Notes: generated by a model from the letters alone, not told the origin. A stretch of DNA of 64,000 nucleotides from an uncultured Bacteroidota bacterium (GCA_902790215.1 CADAQX010000002.1:1-64000); one strand, 5' to 3'. Shown: positions 25,478-34,148, numbered from the stretch's first letter. Program-made: numbers and translations.

Positions 25478-26088
25478 TTTGAGAATTGAGAATTGAGAAT
25501 TGAGGATTGAGAATTTTCTTTCAGATATCCGGTCAGCTGTTTCACGGCAAGACCCCGGTGGCTGATTTGGTTCTTCACTTCCAGGGGCATTTCGGCAAAG
25601 CTCACCGCAAAGCGGTCGGGCATGAACACGGGGTCGTAGCCGAAACCTTCACTGCCGTAGCGCTCGGTGAGGATGACCCCGTCCACACGCCCCTCAAAAT
25701 ATCGCGGCACTCCTTGTTCAATCAGGCATATCACCGTGCGGAAATCGGCTCTGCGGTTGGTGTTTCCGTCTAAGGCGGCCAGCAGCTTGTCGATATTGTC
25801 GTCAAACGAGCAGTGCTCGCCTGCGTAGCGTGCGCTGTAAACCCCGGGAGCGCCGTTGAGTGCCTCCACCTCGAGGCCGGTGTCGTCGGCAAAACAATCT
25901 ATGTGTGTTCGCTCCCATACCCACTGCGCTTTTTGCAGGGCATTACCCTGCAGGGTGTCGGCGGTTTCGGGTATGTCGCCTTCAAGCCCCATGTCGGCAA
26001 GGCTTTTTATCTCCACTACTCCGTTCAGCATTTGGCTGACTTCTTGTAGTTTGTGCTTGTTGTTAGTGGCAAATACAAGTGTTTTCAT
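25474..26088 (-). CDS. rdgB: XTP/dITP diphosphatase RdgB/HAM1
   Basis: 204 aa from the ATG at 26088. The N-terminal substrate loop is TLVFATNNKHKLQEV, followed by FADDTGLEVEALNGAPGVYSAR in register with the family, GYDPVFMP and SHRGLAV. It hydrolyses non-canonical purine triphosphates. The -7 box at 26095-26102 ends 6 bp before this ATG, which rules out the longer frame to 26124 and predicts a leaderless mRNA. The last ~12 residues (SQSSILNSQFSK) are encoded by GAGAATT repeats (25481-25516) that also create the stop overlapping the next gene. Confidence 0.93.
   Translation of the reverse strand: MKTLVFATNNKHKLQEVSQMLNGVVEIKSLADMGLEGDIPETADTLQGNALQKAQWVWERTHIDCFADDTGLEVEALNGAPGVYSARYAGEHCSFDDNIDKLLAALDGNTNRRADFRTVICLIEQGVPRYFEGRVDGVILTERYGSEGFGYDPVFMPDRFAVSFAEMPLEVKNQISHRGLAVKQLTGYLKENSQSSILNSQFSK
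25481..25516. repeat. GAGAATT tandem repeat forming the 3' end of rdgB
   Basis: Plus strand GAGAATTGAGAATTGAGAAT followed by GAGGATTGAGAATT. It is the single-arm form of the ATTGAGA hairpins and is read in frame as the RdgB C-terminus. Confidence 0.85.
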
Positions 26089-26094
26089 GTTGTG

Positions 26095-26102
26095 CAAAGA
26101 TA
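26095..26102 (-). promoter_or_regulatory. -7 box (TATCTTTG) predicting a leaderless rdgB transcript
   Basis: The minus strand reads TATCTTTGCACAACATG. The ATG begins 7 nt after the box, about where transcription should start. Confidence 0.6.
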
Positions 26103-26238
26103 CGAAAAAAAAGCGAATTGGCACATTCCTTTGCTTTTTTCTGCTCTGGAACCGGCCAACCCAGGGTTCAAGGGATTGGTAACGGAATGGCGAAAAAAGA
26201 CTATTTTGCTCCCTTGTTTTGCGTCGTTCCTCCGTCGC

Positions 26239-26443
26239 TTTAACCCAAATCGGTCATTAGGATTTATGCCAGATTAGTATTTGTTTCGAGCAGATTGGCC
26301 ATATCGCTGTCGAAGGCGTAGCGGGCTACGGCGAGACAGGGATGTGGACAAGATGCCGAAAGAAATGCTGATATGGCATAAAGAGACCTTAAAAAGCGAG
26401 AAAGGATATAAAAGTCGGCCTAATGACCGATTTGGGTTTAAAA
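26239..26443 (-). mobile_element. MITE-like element copy 2 with 20-bp terminal inverted repeats
   Basis: Left end TTTAACCCAAATCGGTCATT and right end the reverse complement of TTTAAACCCAAATCGGTCAT; AACCCAAATCGGTCATTAGG is perfect at both ends. About 205 bp, non-coding, inverted relative to copy 1 at 8325. Internal palindromes include GTAGCGGGCTAC. No transposase is in the window. Confidence 0.85.
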
Positions 26444-26445
26444 GA

Positions 26446-26470
26446 AAGCCCCGGTGTGGTGCCGGGGCTT
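26446..26470 (-). terminator. Terminator of the large T9SS gene
   Basis: AAGCCCCGG and CCGGGGCTT form a perfect 9-bp stem with a 7-nt loop, just past the stop at 26476 on the minus strand, followed by TTCTTTT. Confidence 0.8.
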
Positions 26471-26475
26471 GGTTG

Positions 26476-29319
26476 TCAGCGAAGCAAGGTTACAACGCCT
26501 TTGATTCGGTATTCGGTTATACTGCCTGCGCGGGTGTAGGTGATGACGTATGGGTATGCGCCCTGCGGGCAGGGTTTCCCGTCGTGGGTGCCGTCCCAGA
26601 CAAAGTGCGAGTCGTCGGAGCTGAATACACGTGCGCCTCCGCGGTTGAAGATGGAGATGTGGAACTTGTCCATCTTGCTATAGCTGATAATCTGGAACAC
26701 GTTGTTAGTGGCCTTGCTGGGAGTGAAGACGTTGGGGCGGTAGAAACCGAAGGTGTCGATGGGTATCATCCAGGTTGTGTCGCGAGCGCATCCCAGTTCG
26801 TTGAGGGTGTGCATCGTGACGTAGTTGCAGCTGTCGGCATAAATGTCAAAGTAGTGGTTGATATGCTCTCCAGTGGAGAATCCGCCGTCACCGAAATTCC
26901 ATTTTGTGGAATAGCGGTTTTGCGACAGGTCGGTGAAACTCACTACCGGGGTCTCGGTGTCGATGTAGTGGGGTGCGTATTCAAATTCGAGAATGGGGAG
27001 TGGTATTTCTTTGACGAGAACACTGATGGCGGCGATGTCGCAGCTGTCGGCGGCATAGCCGGTGAGGTAGTAGCGGGTGTCCTGGTGGGGCGAGACAACG
27101 ATGGTCTGGTTGTGGGCCTGGGCATCAAGTTCGGGGTCGGGTGGATAGGAAGTCCATTCGTACCACAGGGCACCGGAGCCGGTGAGTGTCACGCTGTCGC
27201 CGGGACAGTGTTTGGTGTGAGGGGGCGTGACTGTGATTTTGGTGGTGAGGAGCGACAGGGTTACGCTGTCCCAGGCAACGCATCCGGCTTCGTCGGCAGA
27301 GATCTTCACGTAGTATGTGGTGTGCGGCTGTGTGGGTCGGACATAGAGGATGTCGCCGGTGCAGATAGGTGTCTCGCCGGGCTGGTCCATATGGCGGTAC
27401 CACGAGAACGAGCAGCCGGGCACGGGTGTGGAAACTCGCACGTGCGACTCGTGTCCGTTGCATATGATTGTGTCGGAGCTGAAATTGATTTCGGGGTCTT
27501 TGAAGAAGAAGATGGTGTCGTAGAGCGTGTCTTTGCAGTCGGAAGGTCCTGTGGTGATGAGCATGAAGGGGTTCGTGGGCTCGGTGAAGTCGCGGGTGAC
27601 GGAACGGGTGCTGTTCATGCTGTTGCCTTGGCCATAGATAACCGTGTCGGCGAAATGCCATTCGCGGGCGATGATGTCCGTGGTGAGGTCGGTGATGGTG
27701 ACCTGTTCACCCTCGCAGAGGGTTTTCTTGCTGATGTCAATGCGTGTGTCGGGAGGAGTGTCGATGTGGATGACGTATACGCGGGAGGTGTAGCAGGTGC
27801 TGTCGCTGGAGTACATGGTGAGACGCACGGCGTGGTCGCCCGAAAGGGGAGTGCGGTAAACGACATTACGGCCGTACAGTGTGTCAACTGCCGGTGTCTC
27901 GGCGTCGCTGCCGTCGTAGAAAATCCATTGTGTCAGGGAATCGACAATCTCGGGGGCATTGGGCCCTCTGTAGGCTATGTGGCCATGAGCGTTCATTTCG
28001 ATGATTGCTGTGTCGTGGCATTCGATGTTGAAATTGGCGTTGATGATGGGCTTGGTGTTGCCGACTTGGCAATAGAGGGTGGAGTGGAAAGGCTTTGCGG
28101 GATCCATGGCGGAGGTCATGACGCATTTGTATGTCTGCACTCCGACAGTGTCCATCGTGGCTCCGTTTGGAACGATAAAGTCATCCAGCGTGGACACATA
28201 CCAGTTTCTGGCGTTGGTAGTGCCTTGCACTTGCCGGAAGGGCACGTTGTCGATTAAATACTGGGTGTTGGTGATGGGGCCGTCGTATCCCTCGGTGGAG
28301 ACGTACCAGGTGTAGGTCAGCAGGTCGGCGGGCGCCCAAAGGGTGTCGATATTGGTGTTTTCACCGGCCGGGCATCCCGAGGTGGAGATTTGGATGGGCT
28401 GGCAGCTGCCGGCGATATAGGCGTATATGGGGTCCACATTGTAGACACAGTCGCTGGTGTACATCTCAATGCGGACGGAGTCGTAGATGTAGTCGATGAG
28501 GTTGATGGCCACGCGTGTCCACGGTTTGTAGCAGTAGCCGCAGGTGGTTGCGCCGGATGGCCCGCCGGGCAGGCCTTCGACCCAGGGCGCTGGCAGTGTA
28601 CCGCCAATGGCCGGGGCAGGGACGTTGAACCAAAGGCTGTCGTGCAGGGGGTAGTTGTTCCACTGCCCTGTGCTGCTGTTTTTGCCACACACGCGGATAA
28701 TGAATTCCCCTGCCTCGTAAGGATCGTGGGTATAGCGGCAGGCGACAATGGCGTAGTCGATAAAGAGAAGGGCGTTCTGCGAAGTGACAAACATCGTGTA
28801 GAAAAGGGCTTCGGAGCCTTTGTTGTTGCCGTCGGTGTTTATGTCGCTGACACAGCTGCCCGTTGCGCGCATGTCGCCGAGACGGATGCTGGAGGTGTGT
28901 CCGGATGGGATGCGTTGCATCCCCTGCCCGTTGTTGATGGTGAATGCATCAAGTCCGGCATCGGCCTGGGTGTAGATGCGGAAACGCTGGTCATGGCCGT
29001 CGAACAGGGTGCAATGGTTGCACGACCCGCAGCGGTGCGGGCAGTTCCCCGAGTAGTATAGCGACGAGGTGATGTTGGTATTGCCTTTGATAGCCGGCTT
29101 GTTGGGACGGCTGCAGGTGCTCAGTACATTGCTTCCGGTGCTTCCTGAGACACCGTTGTTAACACGGTCGCCCACACGTGCACTCCACGATCCGCGCGAG
29201 CCGGCAGGGGTGTTGAACGAGGTGGGGTTATGAAGTCCCGGACATGCAACGCTCTGCCCATAGAGGCTCGTGGCGGCAAGGCTTGTTACCAAAACGAAAA
29301 GGATTGCGAAATGTTTCAT
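26476..29319 (-). CDS. Large T9SS cargo protein with PKD-like domains and type B sorting domain
   Basis: 947 aa. Signal peptide (MKHFAILFVLVTSLAATSLYG). The N-terminal ~330 residues are Cys-rich (several C-P, C-G-x-C clusters) and of unknown fold. The middle has repeated Ig/PKD-like modules with W-x-F-x-D-G turns (WNFGDGGFSTGEHINHYF near 800). The last ~85 residues are a gliding-motility C-terminal domain: NVFTPSKATNNVF, FHISIFNRGGARVFSS, W-D-G-T, C-P-Q-G-A-Y-P-Y. It would be exported by T9SS and displayed at the surface. No enzyme domain is recognised; adhesin or matrix role inferred. Confidence 0.85.
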   Translation of the reverse strand: MKHFAILFVLVTSLAATSLYGQSVACPGLHNPTSFNTPAGSRGSWSARVGDRVNNGVSGSTGSNVLSTCSRPNKPAIKGNTNITSSLYYSGNCPHRCGSCNHCTLFDGHDQRFRIYTQADAGLDAFTINNGQGMQRIPSGHTSSIRLGDMRATGSCVSDINTDGNNKGSEALFYTMFVTSQNALLFIDYAIVACRYTHDPYEAGEFIIRVCGKNSSTGQWNNYPLHDSLWFNVPAPAIGGTLPAPWVEGLPGGPSGATTCGYCYKPWTRVAINLIDYIYDSVRIEMYTSDCVYNVDPIYAYIAGSCQPIQISTSGCPAGENTNIDTLWAPADLLTYTWYVSTEGYDGPITNTQYLIDNVPFRQVQGTTNARNWYVSTLDDFIVPNGATMDTVGVQTYKCVMTSAMDPAKPFHSTLYCQVGNTKPIINANFNIECHDTAIIEMNAHGHIAYRGPNAPEIVDSLTQWIFYDGSDAETPAVDTLYGRNVVYRTPLSGDHAVRLTMYSSDSTCYTSRVYVIHIDTPPDTRIDISKKTLCEGEQVTITDLTTDIIAREWHFADTVIYGQGNSMNSTRSVTRDFTEPTNPFMLITTGPSDCKDTLYDTIFFFKDPEINFSSDTIICNGHESHVRVSTPVPGCSFSWYRHMDQPGETPICTGDILYVRPTQPHTTYYVKISADEAGCVAWDSVTLSLLTTKITVTPPHTKHCPGDSVTLTGSGALWYEWTSYPPDPELDAQAHNQTIVVSPHQDTRYYLTGYAADSCDIAAISVLVKEIPLPILEFEYAPHYIDTETPVVSFTDLSQNRYSTKWNFGDGGFSTGEHINHYFDIYADSCNYVTMHTLNELGCARDTTWMIPIDTFGFYRPNVFTPSKATNNVFQIISYSKMDKFHISIFNRGGARVFSSDDSHFVWDGTHDGKPCPQGAYPYVITYTRAGSITEYRIKGVVTLLR

Positions 29320-29450
29320 AATGGGTATAATTATATATAAGTAGGTTCTTTCTAATTGCTTGCAATTATTGTCTTAAAATTCTCTCAAATTCAAAGTGCG
29401 GGTTAAAAAAATCTCTAATTCTCAAATTCTTGATAAAAAGAAGTCAACTA

Positions 29451-30581
29451 TTATATTCGTCTGCTTAATTCGGGAAGGATGCTGCTTTTCCAGGCCGTGT
29501 AGTCGCCGGCGATAATGTGCTGCCTGGCGGTCCGCACAAGCCAAAGGTAGAAAGCGAGGTTGTGGATAGAGCATATCTGCAGACCGAGGATTTCCTCGGC
29601 GCGGATAAGGTGGTGGAGATAGGCGAGGGAATAGGTGCGGTCGCACTCGGCGCTGCTCTCGGGGTCGATGGGGTCGAAGCAGGTCTCCCACTTCTTGTTC
29701 TTGATGTTGATGGTGCCGTGGGCTGTGAAGAGCAGCCCGTTGCGCCCGTTGCGCGTAGGCATGACACAGTCGAACATGTCCACGCCCCGCTCTATGGCTT
29801 CCAGTATGTTGGCGGGAGTGCCCACGCCCATAAGATAGCGGGGCTTGTCCTTGGGCAGGATGGCGTTGACCACCTCAATCATCTCATACATCGTTTCAGT
29901 GGGCTCTCCCACGGCCAGTCCTCCGATGGCGTTGCCGTCGGCGTTCTTCGAGGCGATATACTCTGCCGACCGCCTCCGCAGGTCGGCGTACTTGCATCCC
30001 TGCACAATGGGGAAAAGGCTCTGGCTGTGTCCGTAGAGGGGCTGGGTCTCCCCGAAACGCTTCATGCAGCGGTCCAGCCAGCGGTGGGTCAGCTCCATCG
30101 ACTTCTTGGCGTAGCGGTAGTCCGACTCGCCGGGGGCGCATTCGTCAAAAGCCATCATGATGTCAGCCCCGATAACGCGCTGGATGTCCATCACCCGCTC
30201 CGGAGTGAAGACATGGCGGCTGCCGTCGATATGCGACTGGAACGTGCAGCCCTCCTCCTTTATCTTGCGGTTTTCGGCCAGCGAAAAAACCTGGAAACCG
30301 CCGCTGTCCGTAAGCAGGGGACGCTCCCATCCGGCAAAGCCGTGCAGCCCTCCCGCCGCCTGCAGGATGTACAGACCCGGGCGCAGGAAAAGGTGGTAAG
30401 TGTTGCCGAGAATAATCTTCGCGTCAATATCTTGGTAAAGTTCTCGACGATGCACCGCCTTCACCGTCCCCGCAGTGCCTACCGGCATGAAGATAGGCGT
30501 GGGGATATCGCCGTGGTCGGTGCTGACAACCCCGGCACGCGCATACCCCCTCGAGTCCTCTTTTATAATCTCGAACTTCAT
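29451..30581 (-). CDS. tgt: tRNA-guanine (queuine) transglycosylase, zinc-ligand-poor variant
   Basis: 376 aa from the ATG at 30581. Catalytic region: NTYHLFLRPG, LTDSGGFQVFSL, MAFDECAPGE and GGLAVGEPTETMYE, then LMGVGTP and DMFDCVMPTRNGRNG with the nucleophile Asp. It exchanges G34 for preQ1 in tRNAs with GUN anticodons. The usual C-x-C-x2-C zinc cluster before the YSxAYLHHL helix is absent: the aligned segment reads ESSAECDRTY (about 300-310), with only an offset Cys, although the downstream His (SIHN) remains. This may be lineage-typical. A minus-strand -7 box lies at 30646-30653. Confidence 0.93.
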   Translation of the reverse strand: MKFEIIKEDSRGYARAGVVSTDHGDIPTPIFMPVGTAGTVKAVHRRELYQDIDAKIILGNTYHLFLRPGLYILQAAGGLHGFAGWERPLLTDSGGFQVFSLAENRKIKEEGCTFQSHIDGSRHVFTPERVMDIQRVIGADIMMAFDECAPGESDYRYAKKSMELTHRWLDRCMKRFGETQPLYGHSQSLFPIVQGCKYADLRRRSAEYIASKNADGNAIGGLAVGEPTETMYEMIEVVNAILPKDKPRYLMGVGTPANILEAIERGVDMFDCVMPTRNGRNGLLFTAHGTINIKNKKWETCFDPIDPESSAECDRTYSLAYLHHLIRAEEILGLQICSIHNLAFYLWLVRTARQHIIAGDYTAWKSSILPELSRRI

Positions 30582-30645
30582 AATTCTCAACATTTCAGCA
30601 TATCAGAGCCCGCAGTTATGAACAGACGGTTGATATTTCATGCTG

Positions 30646-30684
30646 CAAAGATACAAAAAAAATAAAAAATAATACATATTTTTG
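30646..30684. promoter_or_regulatory. Divergent -7 boxes for tgt and the GT2/sigma operon
   Basis: Minus strand TATCTTTG at 30646-30653 (tgt). Plus strand TATTTTTG at 30677-30684, 24 bp before the GT2 start at 30708. The AT-rich spacer is AAAAAAAATAAAAAATAATA-like. Confidence 0.6.
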
Positions 30685-30707
30685 CAAAAAAATATATCAC
30701 ACCCCGT

Positions 30708-31859
30708 ATGGACTTTACTCATATACTTACAGACCTTTGCACCATGGTGCTGACAGCCCTGCTGGCCGTGGGCTTCGTGGTTTTGCTGCTTTATTACGGA
30801 CTCTTCTTCCTCCGTGTGGGGCGGTACAAGGGTGCCGCACGCAAAAAAGACGCCGCCGCCGAAACCCTCCCGCCCGTCTCCGTCGTCATGGCCGCGCAGA
30901 ACGACGGCGAATGGCTGCGCTCCAACTTGGTCTACCTGCTCGAGCAGGACTACCCCGACTTCGAAGTGGTGGTGGTGGACTACCTCTCCACCGACGACAC
31001 CCAGTACGTTCTCCGGCTCCTCTCCGAGAACTACAAAAACCTCAAAATCGTCACCTTCCACGAGAACGTCAACGGCTACCTCGGGCTCAAATACCCCCTC
31101 TCCATCGGCATCAAGTCGGCCAAGAACGACCTCCTCCTCCTTGCCGAGCCCGAATGCATACCGATGGACAGCACCCGCTTCACCTGGATACGCGAAATGG
31201 TGGCAGGATATGTGCACGACCATGTCGAAATAGTCCTCGGCTACTGCGGCATCGCCTACAAGCCCTCCCTCTTCAACTGGCTGCAGCAATACGACAACCT
31301 CGACTACAGTGTCGAATACCTCGGCGCCGCCATCATGCACCGACCCTTCACCGGCAACGGCCGCAACCTCAGCTACCGCCGCAGCCTCTTCCTGAAAAAC
31401 GACGGCTTCATCTACCACTACCACATCCCCGACGGAGCCGACGACATGTTCGTCAACCAGAACAGCCGCCGCCGCAACACCTCCGTGGTCCTCACCCCCG
31501 AAGCCTACACCCTCGTCCAGCCGCAGCCCACCCTGCGCCAGTGGCACCTCCTCCGCAAGCACAGGGTTGCCACCCACGCCTACTACTCCTTCTGGCTCAA
31601 AGCCACCCGGCTGGCCAAGCCCCTCGGCGTCCTCCTCTTCTACCTTGCCGGAGCCCTCCTCCTGGCCCTGGGCACATTCCCCTGGCAAATCCTCGCCGCC
31701 GTCCTCCTCGTCAAACTGGCCTGGCAGATAGCCACCGCCGCCGCCGCCTGCCGCCGCCTCTCCATAAAGCCCGTCGTCGCCATACTCTCCCCGCTCCTCG
31801 AAATTTATTTTCTCATCGCAAATACTTTTTTATCCATAATTCCGTTATCCAAGAAATAA
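30708..31859 (+). CDS. Membrane glycosyltransferase, family 2
   Basis: 383 aa. An N-terminal transmembrane helix (about 10-35) is followed by a GT-A domain starting PPVSVVMAAQNDGEWLRSNL with VVVVDYLSTDDT. The usual DxD is replaced by AEPEC, but G-R-N-L-S-Y-R-R-S-L-F and G-A-D-D-M-F-V (the D-D acceptor motif) are present. Two C-terminal hydrophobic segments (about 305-345 and 360-378) suggest a processive-type or membrane-bound synthase-like architecture. It is 25 bp upstream of an ECF sigma gene, whose regulon may include it. Donor unknown. Confidence 0.82.
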   Translation: MDFTHILTDLCTMVLTALLAVGFVVLLLYYGLFFLRVGRYKGAARKKDAAAETLPPVSVVMAAQNDGEWLRSNLVYLLEQDYPDFEVVVVDYLSTDDTQYVLRLLSENYKNLKIVTFHENVNGYLGLKYPLSIGIKSAKNDLLLLAEPECIPMDSTRFTWIREMVAGYVHDHVEIVLGYCGIAYKPSLFNWLQQYDNLDYSVEYLGAAIMHRPFTGNGRNLSYRRSLFLKNDGFIYHYHIPDGADDMFVNQNSRRRNTSVVLTPEAYTLVQPQPTLRQWHLLRKHRVATHAYYSFWLKATRLAKPLGVLLFYLAGALLLALGTFPWQILAAVLLVKLAWQIATAAAACRRLSIKPVVAILSPLLEIYFLIANTFLSIIPLSKK

Positions 31860-31884
31860 AACTCCCCCAATAACGGAACAACAG

Positions 31885-32490
31885 ATGGAACCCCACCAGT
31901 TCAACGACAAGGCACAGCGCGACTACCAGCTCGTAATCGCTGCCCGCGACAAAGGCGACCAGCGCGCCTACTCCGACCTCATGCGCTACTACCGTGAGCC
32001 CATCTACCTCATGCTCCTCCGCATGACCCACAGCCCCGTCGATGCCGACGACCTCACCATCGAAACCTTCGGCAAAGCCTTCTGCTCCCTCTCCTCCTAC
32101 ACCCCCCAAAACACCTTCGCCACATGGCTCTTCGCCATAGCCAGCAACAACGGCATCGACTTCATCCGCAAGCGGCACCTCCAGATGGTATCCCTCAGCT
32201 CCATCTCCGTCACCGACGACGACGGCGCCTACGAATACCCCATACCCTCCTCCGACGCCAACCCCGAAGACGCACTCATCCTCCGCCAGCGGGGCATCAT
32301 GCTGCGCGACATCGTCGACAAACTCAAGCCCCGCTACAGCAAAATCGTAAAAATGCGCTACTTCGACGAAATGACCTACGAGGAAATCGCCCAGCAGCTC
32401 AACATCCCCCTCGGCACCGTCAAAATACAGCTCCGCCGTGCCCGCATGCTGCTTGCCCAAATCATCAAAACCCACGCCAACAGCCTATGA
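31885..32490 (+). CDS. ECF-type RNA polymerase sigma factor
   Basis: 201 aa. Region 2 (about 20-90: AYSDLMRYYREPIYLMLLRM, DADDLTIETFGKAF, FATWLFAIASNNGIDFIRKR) and region 4 (about 140-195: LKPRYSKIVKMRYFDEMTYE, EEIAQQLNIPLGTVKIQLRRAR) are both intact. No anti-sigma gene is adjacent; instead the stop overlaps (ATGA) the start of an outer-membrane barrel gene. It most likely controls envelope functions. The interval 30.7-33.4 kb favours C-ending codons strongly. Confidence 0.92.
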   Translation: MEPHQFNDKAQRDYQLVIAARDKGDQRAYSDLMRYYREPIYLMLLRMTHSPVDADDLTIETFGKAFCSLSSYTPQNTFATWLFAIASNNGIDFIRKRHLQMVSLSSISVTDDDGAYEYPIPSSDANPEDALILRQRGIMLRDIVDKLKPRYSKIVKMRYFDEMTYEEIAQQLNIPLGTVKIQLRRARMLLAQIIKTHANSL

Positions 32491-33395
32491 AGCAAACCCT
32501 ATCCCTTCTCCTCGTCCTGCTCGTCGCCGGCGCCATGCCCCTGCAGGCGCAAAAGAAAAAACACCACTCCGCACCCACCCGCATCACCGGACTCTCCGTC
32601 AGCGTCGATGCCGGCCTCCTCATCCCCAACGCCAAGCAAGCCAACTTCTACAGCGGCCGCCCCGGCAACGAAAACACCATCAGCCGCGTGCTCTATAGCG
32701 AGCAATACGGCCACCAGATATGGAACAGCCTCGTCGACCGCCAGCTCATCTCCCCCAGCGCCATCCCCTCCTACAGCGCCTTCCGCATAGCCGAATACGC
32801 CGACATGTACTACAAACTCACCTACCAGATAGGCGTAGGCCTGCGCTACGACTACGACAGCGGCTGGGGCTGGAAACTCCGCTTCGACTTCAGCCAGCTC
32901 ACCGCCGCAGGCCAGTTCCTCCTCTCCTCCGACAACGGCGTGGGCATCCCCGGCCGACCCCAGTACGTCGCCTGCGACATCTTCGGACACGAAAAACGCA
33001 TCCTCATCGACCTCCTCATCTCCAAACGCATACCCCTCACCCAAGTCATCGACCTCGAACTCTCGGCCGGCGTCGACCTCAACAACACCAAAGTCACCGA
33101 AAACGCCATGCGCATAGCCGGTCGCACCTACAGCATCCTCGACGTCTGGGGCGGCAGACCCCCCGACGCTGGCGCCGGCTCCTACGAATACATCAACCAA
33201 GGCGGCATCGGTTTCGGCGGCATCGCCTCCGTCGCCCTCAGCTACGCCCTGCCCAGCGCCTCCGTCGACTTCGGCTACACACTCTACTACATGCAGACCA
33301 AATACCTGGGCTACAACGACAACGACTGCTTCGCCCTCCAGCACAACATCTTCTTCCGTTTCAACATCAACAACTTCAAATTCTTTAAAAGTTGA
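32487..33395 (+). CDS. Predicted outer-membrane beta-barrel protein coupled to the ECF sigma gene
   Basis: 302 aa from the ATG at 32487, overlapping the sigma stop by 4 bp; the longer frame upstream lies inside the sigma gene. Signal peptide (LLLVLLVAGAMPLQAQ), then alternating aromatic strands typical of barrels, ending FFRFNINNFKFFKS. Strand-like motifs such as GVGLRYDYDSGWGWKLRFDF and VDFGYTLYYMQTKY are visible. The family is unassigned. Translational coupling to a sigma factor suggests it may sense envelope state or be a regulon marker. Codon use is strongly C-ending, like the two genes before it. Confidence 0.75.
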   Translation: MKQTLSLLLVLLVAGAMPLQAQKKKHHSAPTRITGLSVSVDAGLLIPNAKQANFYSGRPGNENTISRVLYSEQYGHQIWNSLVDRQLISPSAIPSYSAFRIAEYADMYYKLTYQIGVGLRYDYDSGWGWKLRFDFSQLTAAGQFLLSSDNGVGIPGRPQYVACDIFGHEKRILIDLLISKRIPLTQVIDLELSAGVDLNNTKVTENAMRIAGRTYSILDVWGGRPPDAGAGSYEYINQGGIGFGGIASVALSYALPSASVDFGYTLYYMQTKYLGYNDNDCFALQHNIFFRFNINNFKFFKS

Positions 33396-33397
33396 GG

Positions 33398-33495
33398 GAT
33401 TGAGAGTTTGAAGGTTAAAAGGTATAAGGGTTTGATACCCTAAAACCTTAAAACCCTAAAACCCTAAAACCTTAAACCCCTAAAACCCTTTCAAT
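33398..33495. repeat. Hairpin repeat, AAGGTTT/AAACCCT arms
   Basis: Left arm GAAGGTTAAAAGGTATAAGG pairs with CCTAAAACCTTAAAACCCTA; the right arm continues as five CCTAAAA units. It fills the 113-bp gap before the GNAT gene. Confidence 0.75.
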
Positions 33496-33508
33496 TTTCA
33501 ATCAAAAC

Positions 33509-34048
33509 ATGATCCAACTGACAGACCTTTCGCAATCCGACCATCCCCATTTCGCCAAAGATCTATTCGAGACAGCATTCCCCGACGAAGAGCGACCTCC
33601 TTTCGGGGAGTTAAAGAACCGCGACACCGAAAAATTCCATTTCATGGTCGCCACCAACGACGACGGCGACGAACCCATCGGAATCCTCACCTACTGGACT
33701 TTCGACGACCTCATCTACATCGAGCACTTCGCCATCGACGAAGACCTCCGCAACCAAGGACTCGGCAAAGCCGTCTTCCTCAACTTCCTCTCCCAGCAAA
33801 AGCGGCAAGTGGTCCTCGAAGTCGAACAACCCCACGACGAAACCTCCGAAAACCGCGTAGAGTTCTACGCCAGCATGGGACTGTATATCAATCCACAAGA
33901 ATACTTCCAGCCATCTTACCATGGCGACCAAGTCACTGTTCCAATGATAATTATGTCAAAATACGAATTGGACGACGACGAATTCACCGAAATTCGCGAC
34001 CTCCTCTACCGCGAAGTCTACAAATGCACACCCTCCAACATGCGGTGA
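33509..34048 (+). CDS. GNAT-family N-acetyltransferase
   Basis: 179 aa. Acetyl-CoA loop RNQGLGKAVF at 81-90 after the strand YIEHFAIDEDL; the C-terminal strands VEFYASMGL and YEL complete the fold. The substrate is unknown. It follows an iterated hairpin and precedes a tRNA gene; it could be cotranscribed with the upstream operon or start within the gap. Confidence 0.88.
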   Translation: MIQLTDLSQSDHPHFAKDLFETAFPDEERPPFGELKNRDTEKFHFMVATNDDGDEPIGILTYWTFDDLIYIEHFAIDEDLRNQGLGKAVFLNFLSQQKRQVVLEVEQPHDETSENRVEFYASMGLYINPQEYFQPSYHGDQVTVPMIIMSKYELDDDEFTEIRDLLYREVYKCTPSNMR

Positions 34049-34148
34049 CACAAAAAAAATCGTACACCAAAACACCGTTCAATCATGCAGATACGGATTG
34101 GATAAAGAAAAAAATCAAAAAAAAACTTGCCAGTTATAAAAAAAGTCG

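Larger units (their letters stand above)
26089..26475. other. 387-bp gap: rdgB promoter, MITE-like copy 2, terminator
   Basis: From left: the rdgB -7 box (26095-26102), about 135 bp of unremarkable sequence, the MITE-like element (26239-26443) and the terminator of the large T9SS gene (26446-26470). No gene. Confidence 0.8.

Noticed and set aside
26281..28257. 658-codon plus-strand open frame
   Set aside because: Antisense to the T9SS protein at 26476-29319, which has a signal peptide, PKD-like and sorting domains. The plus-strand translation is Val/Gly-rich without any motif.
32124..33395. 423-codon version of the barrel gene
   Set aside because: The first 121 codons lie out of frame inside the sigma-factor gene; the signal peptide starts at the ATG at 32487.
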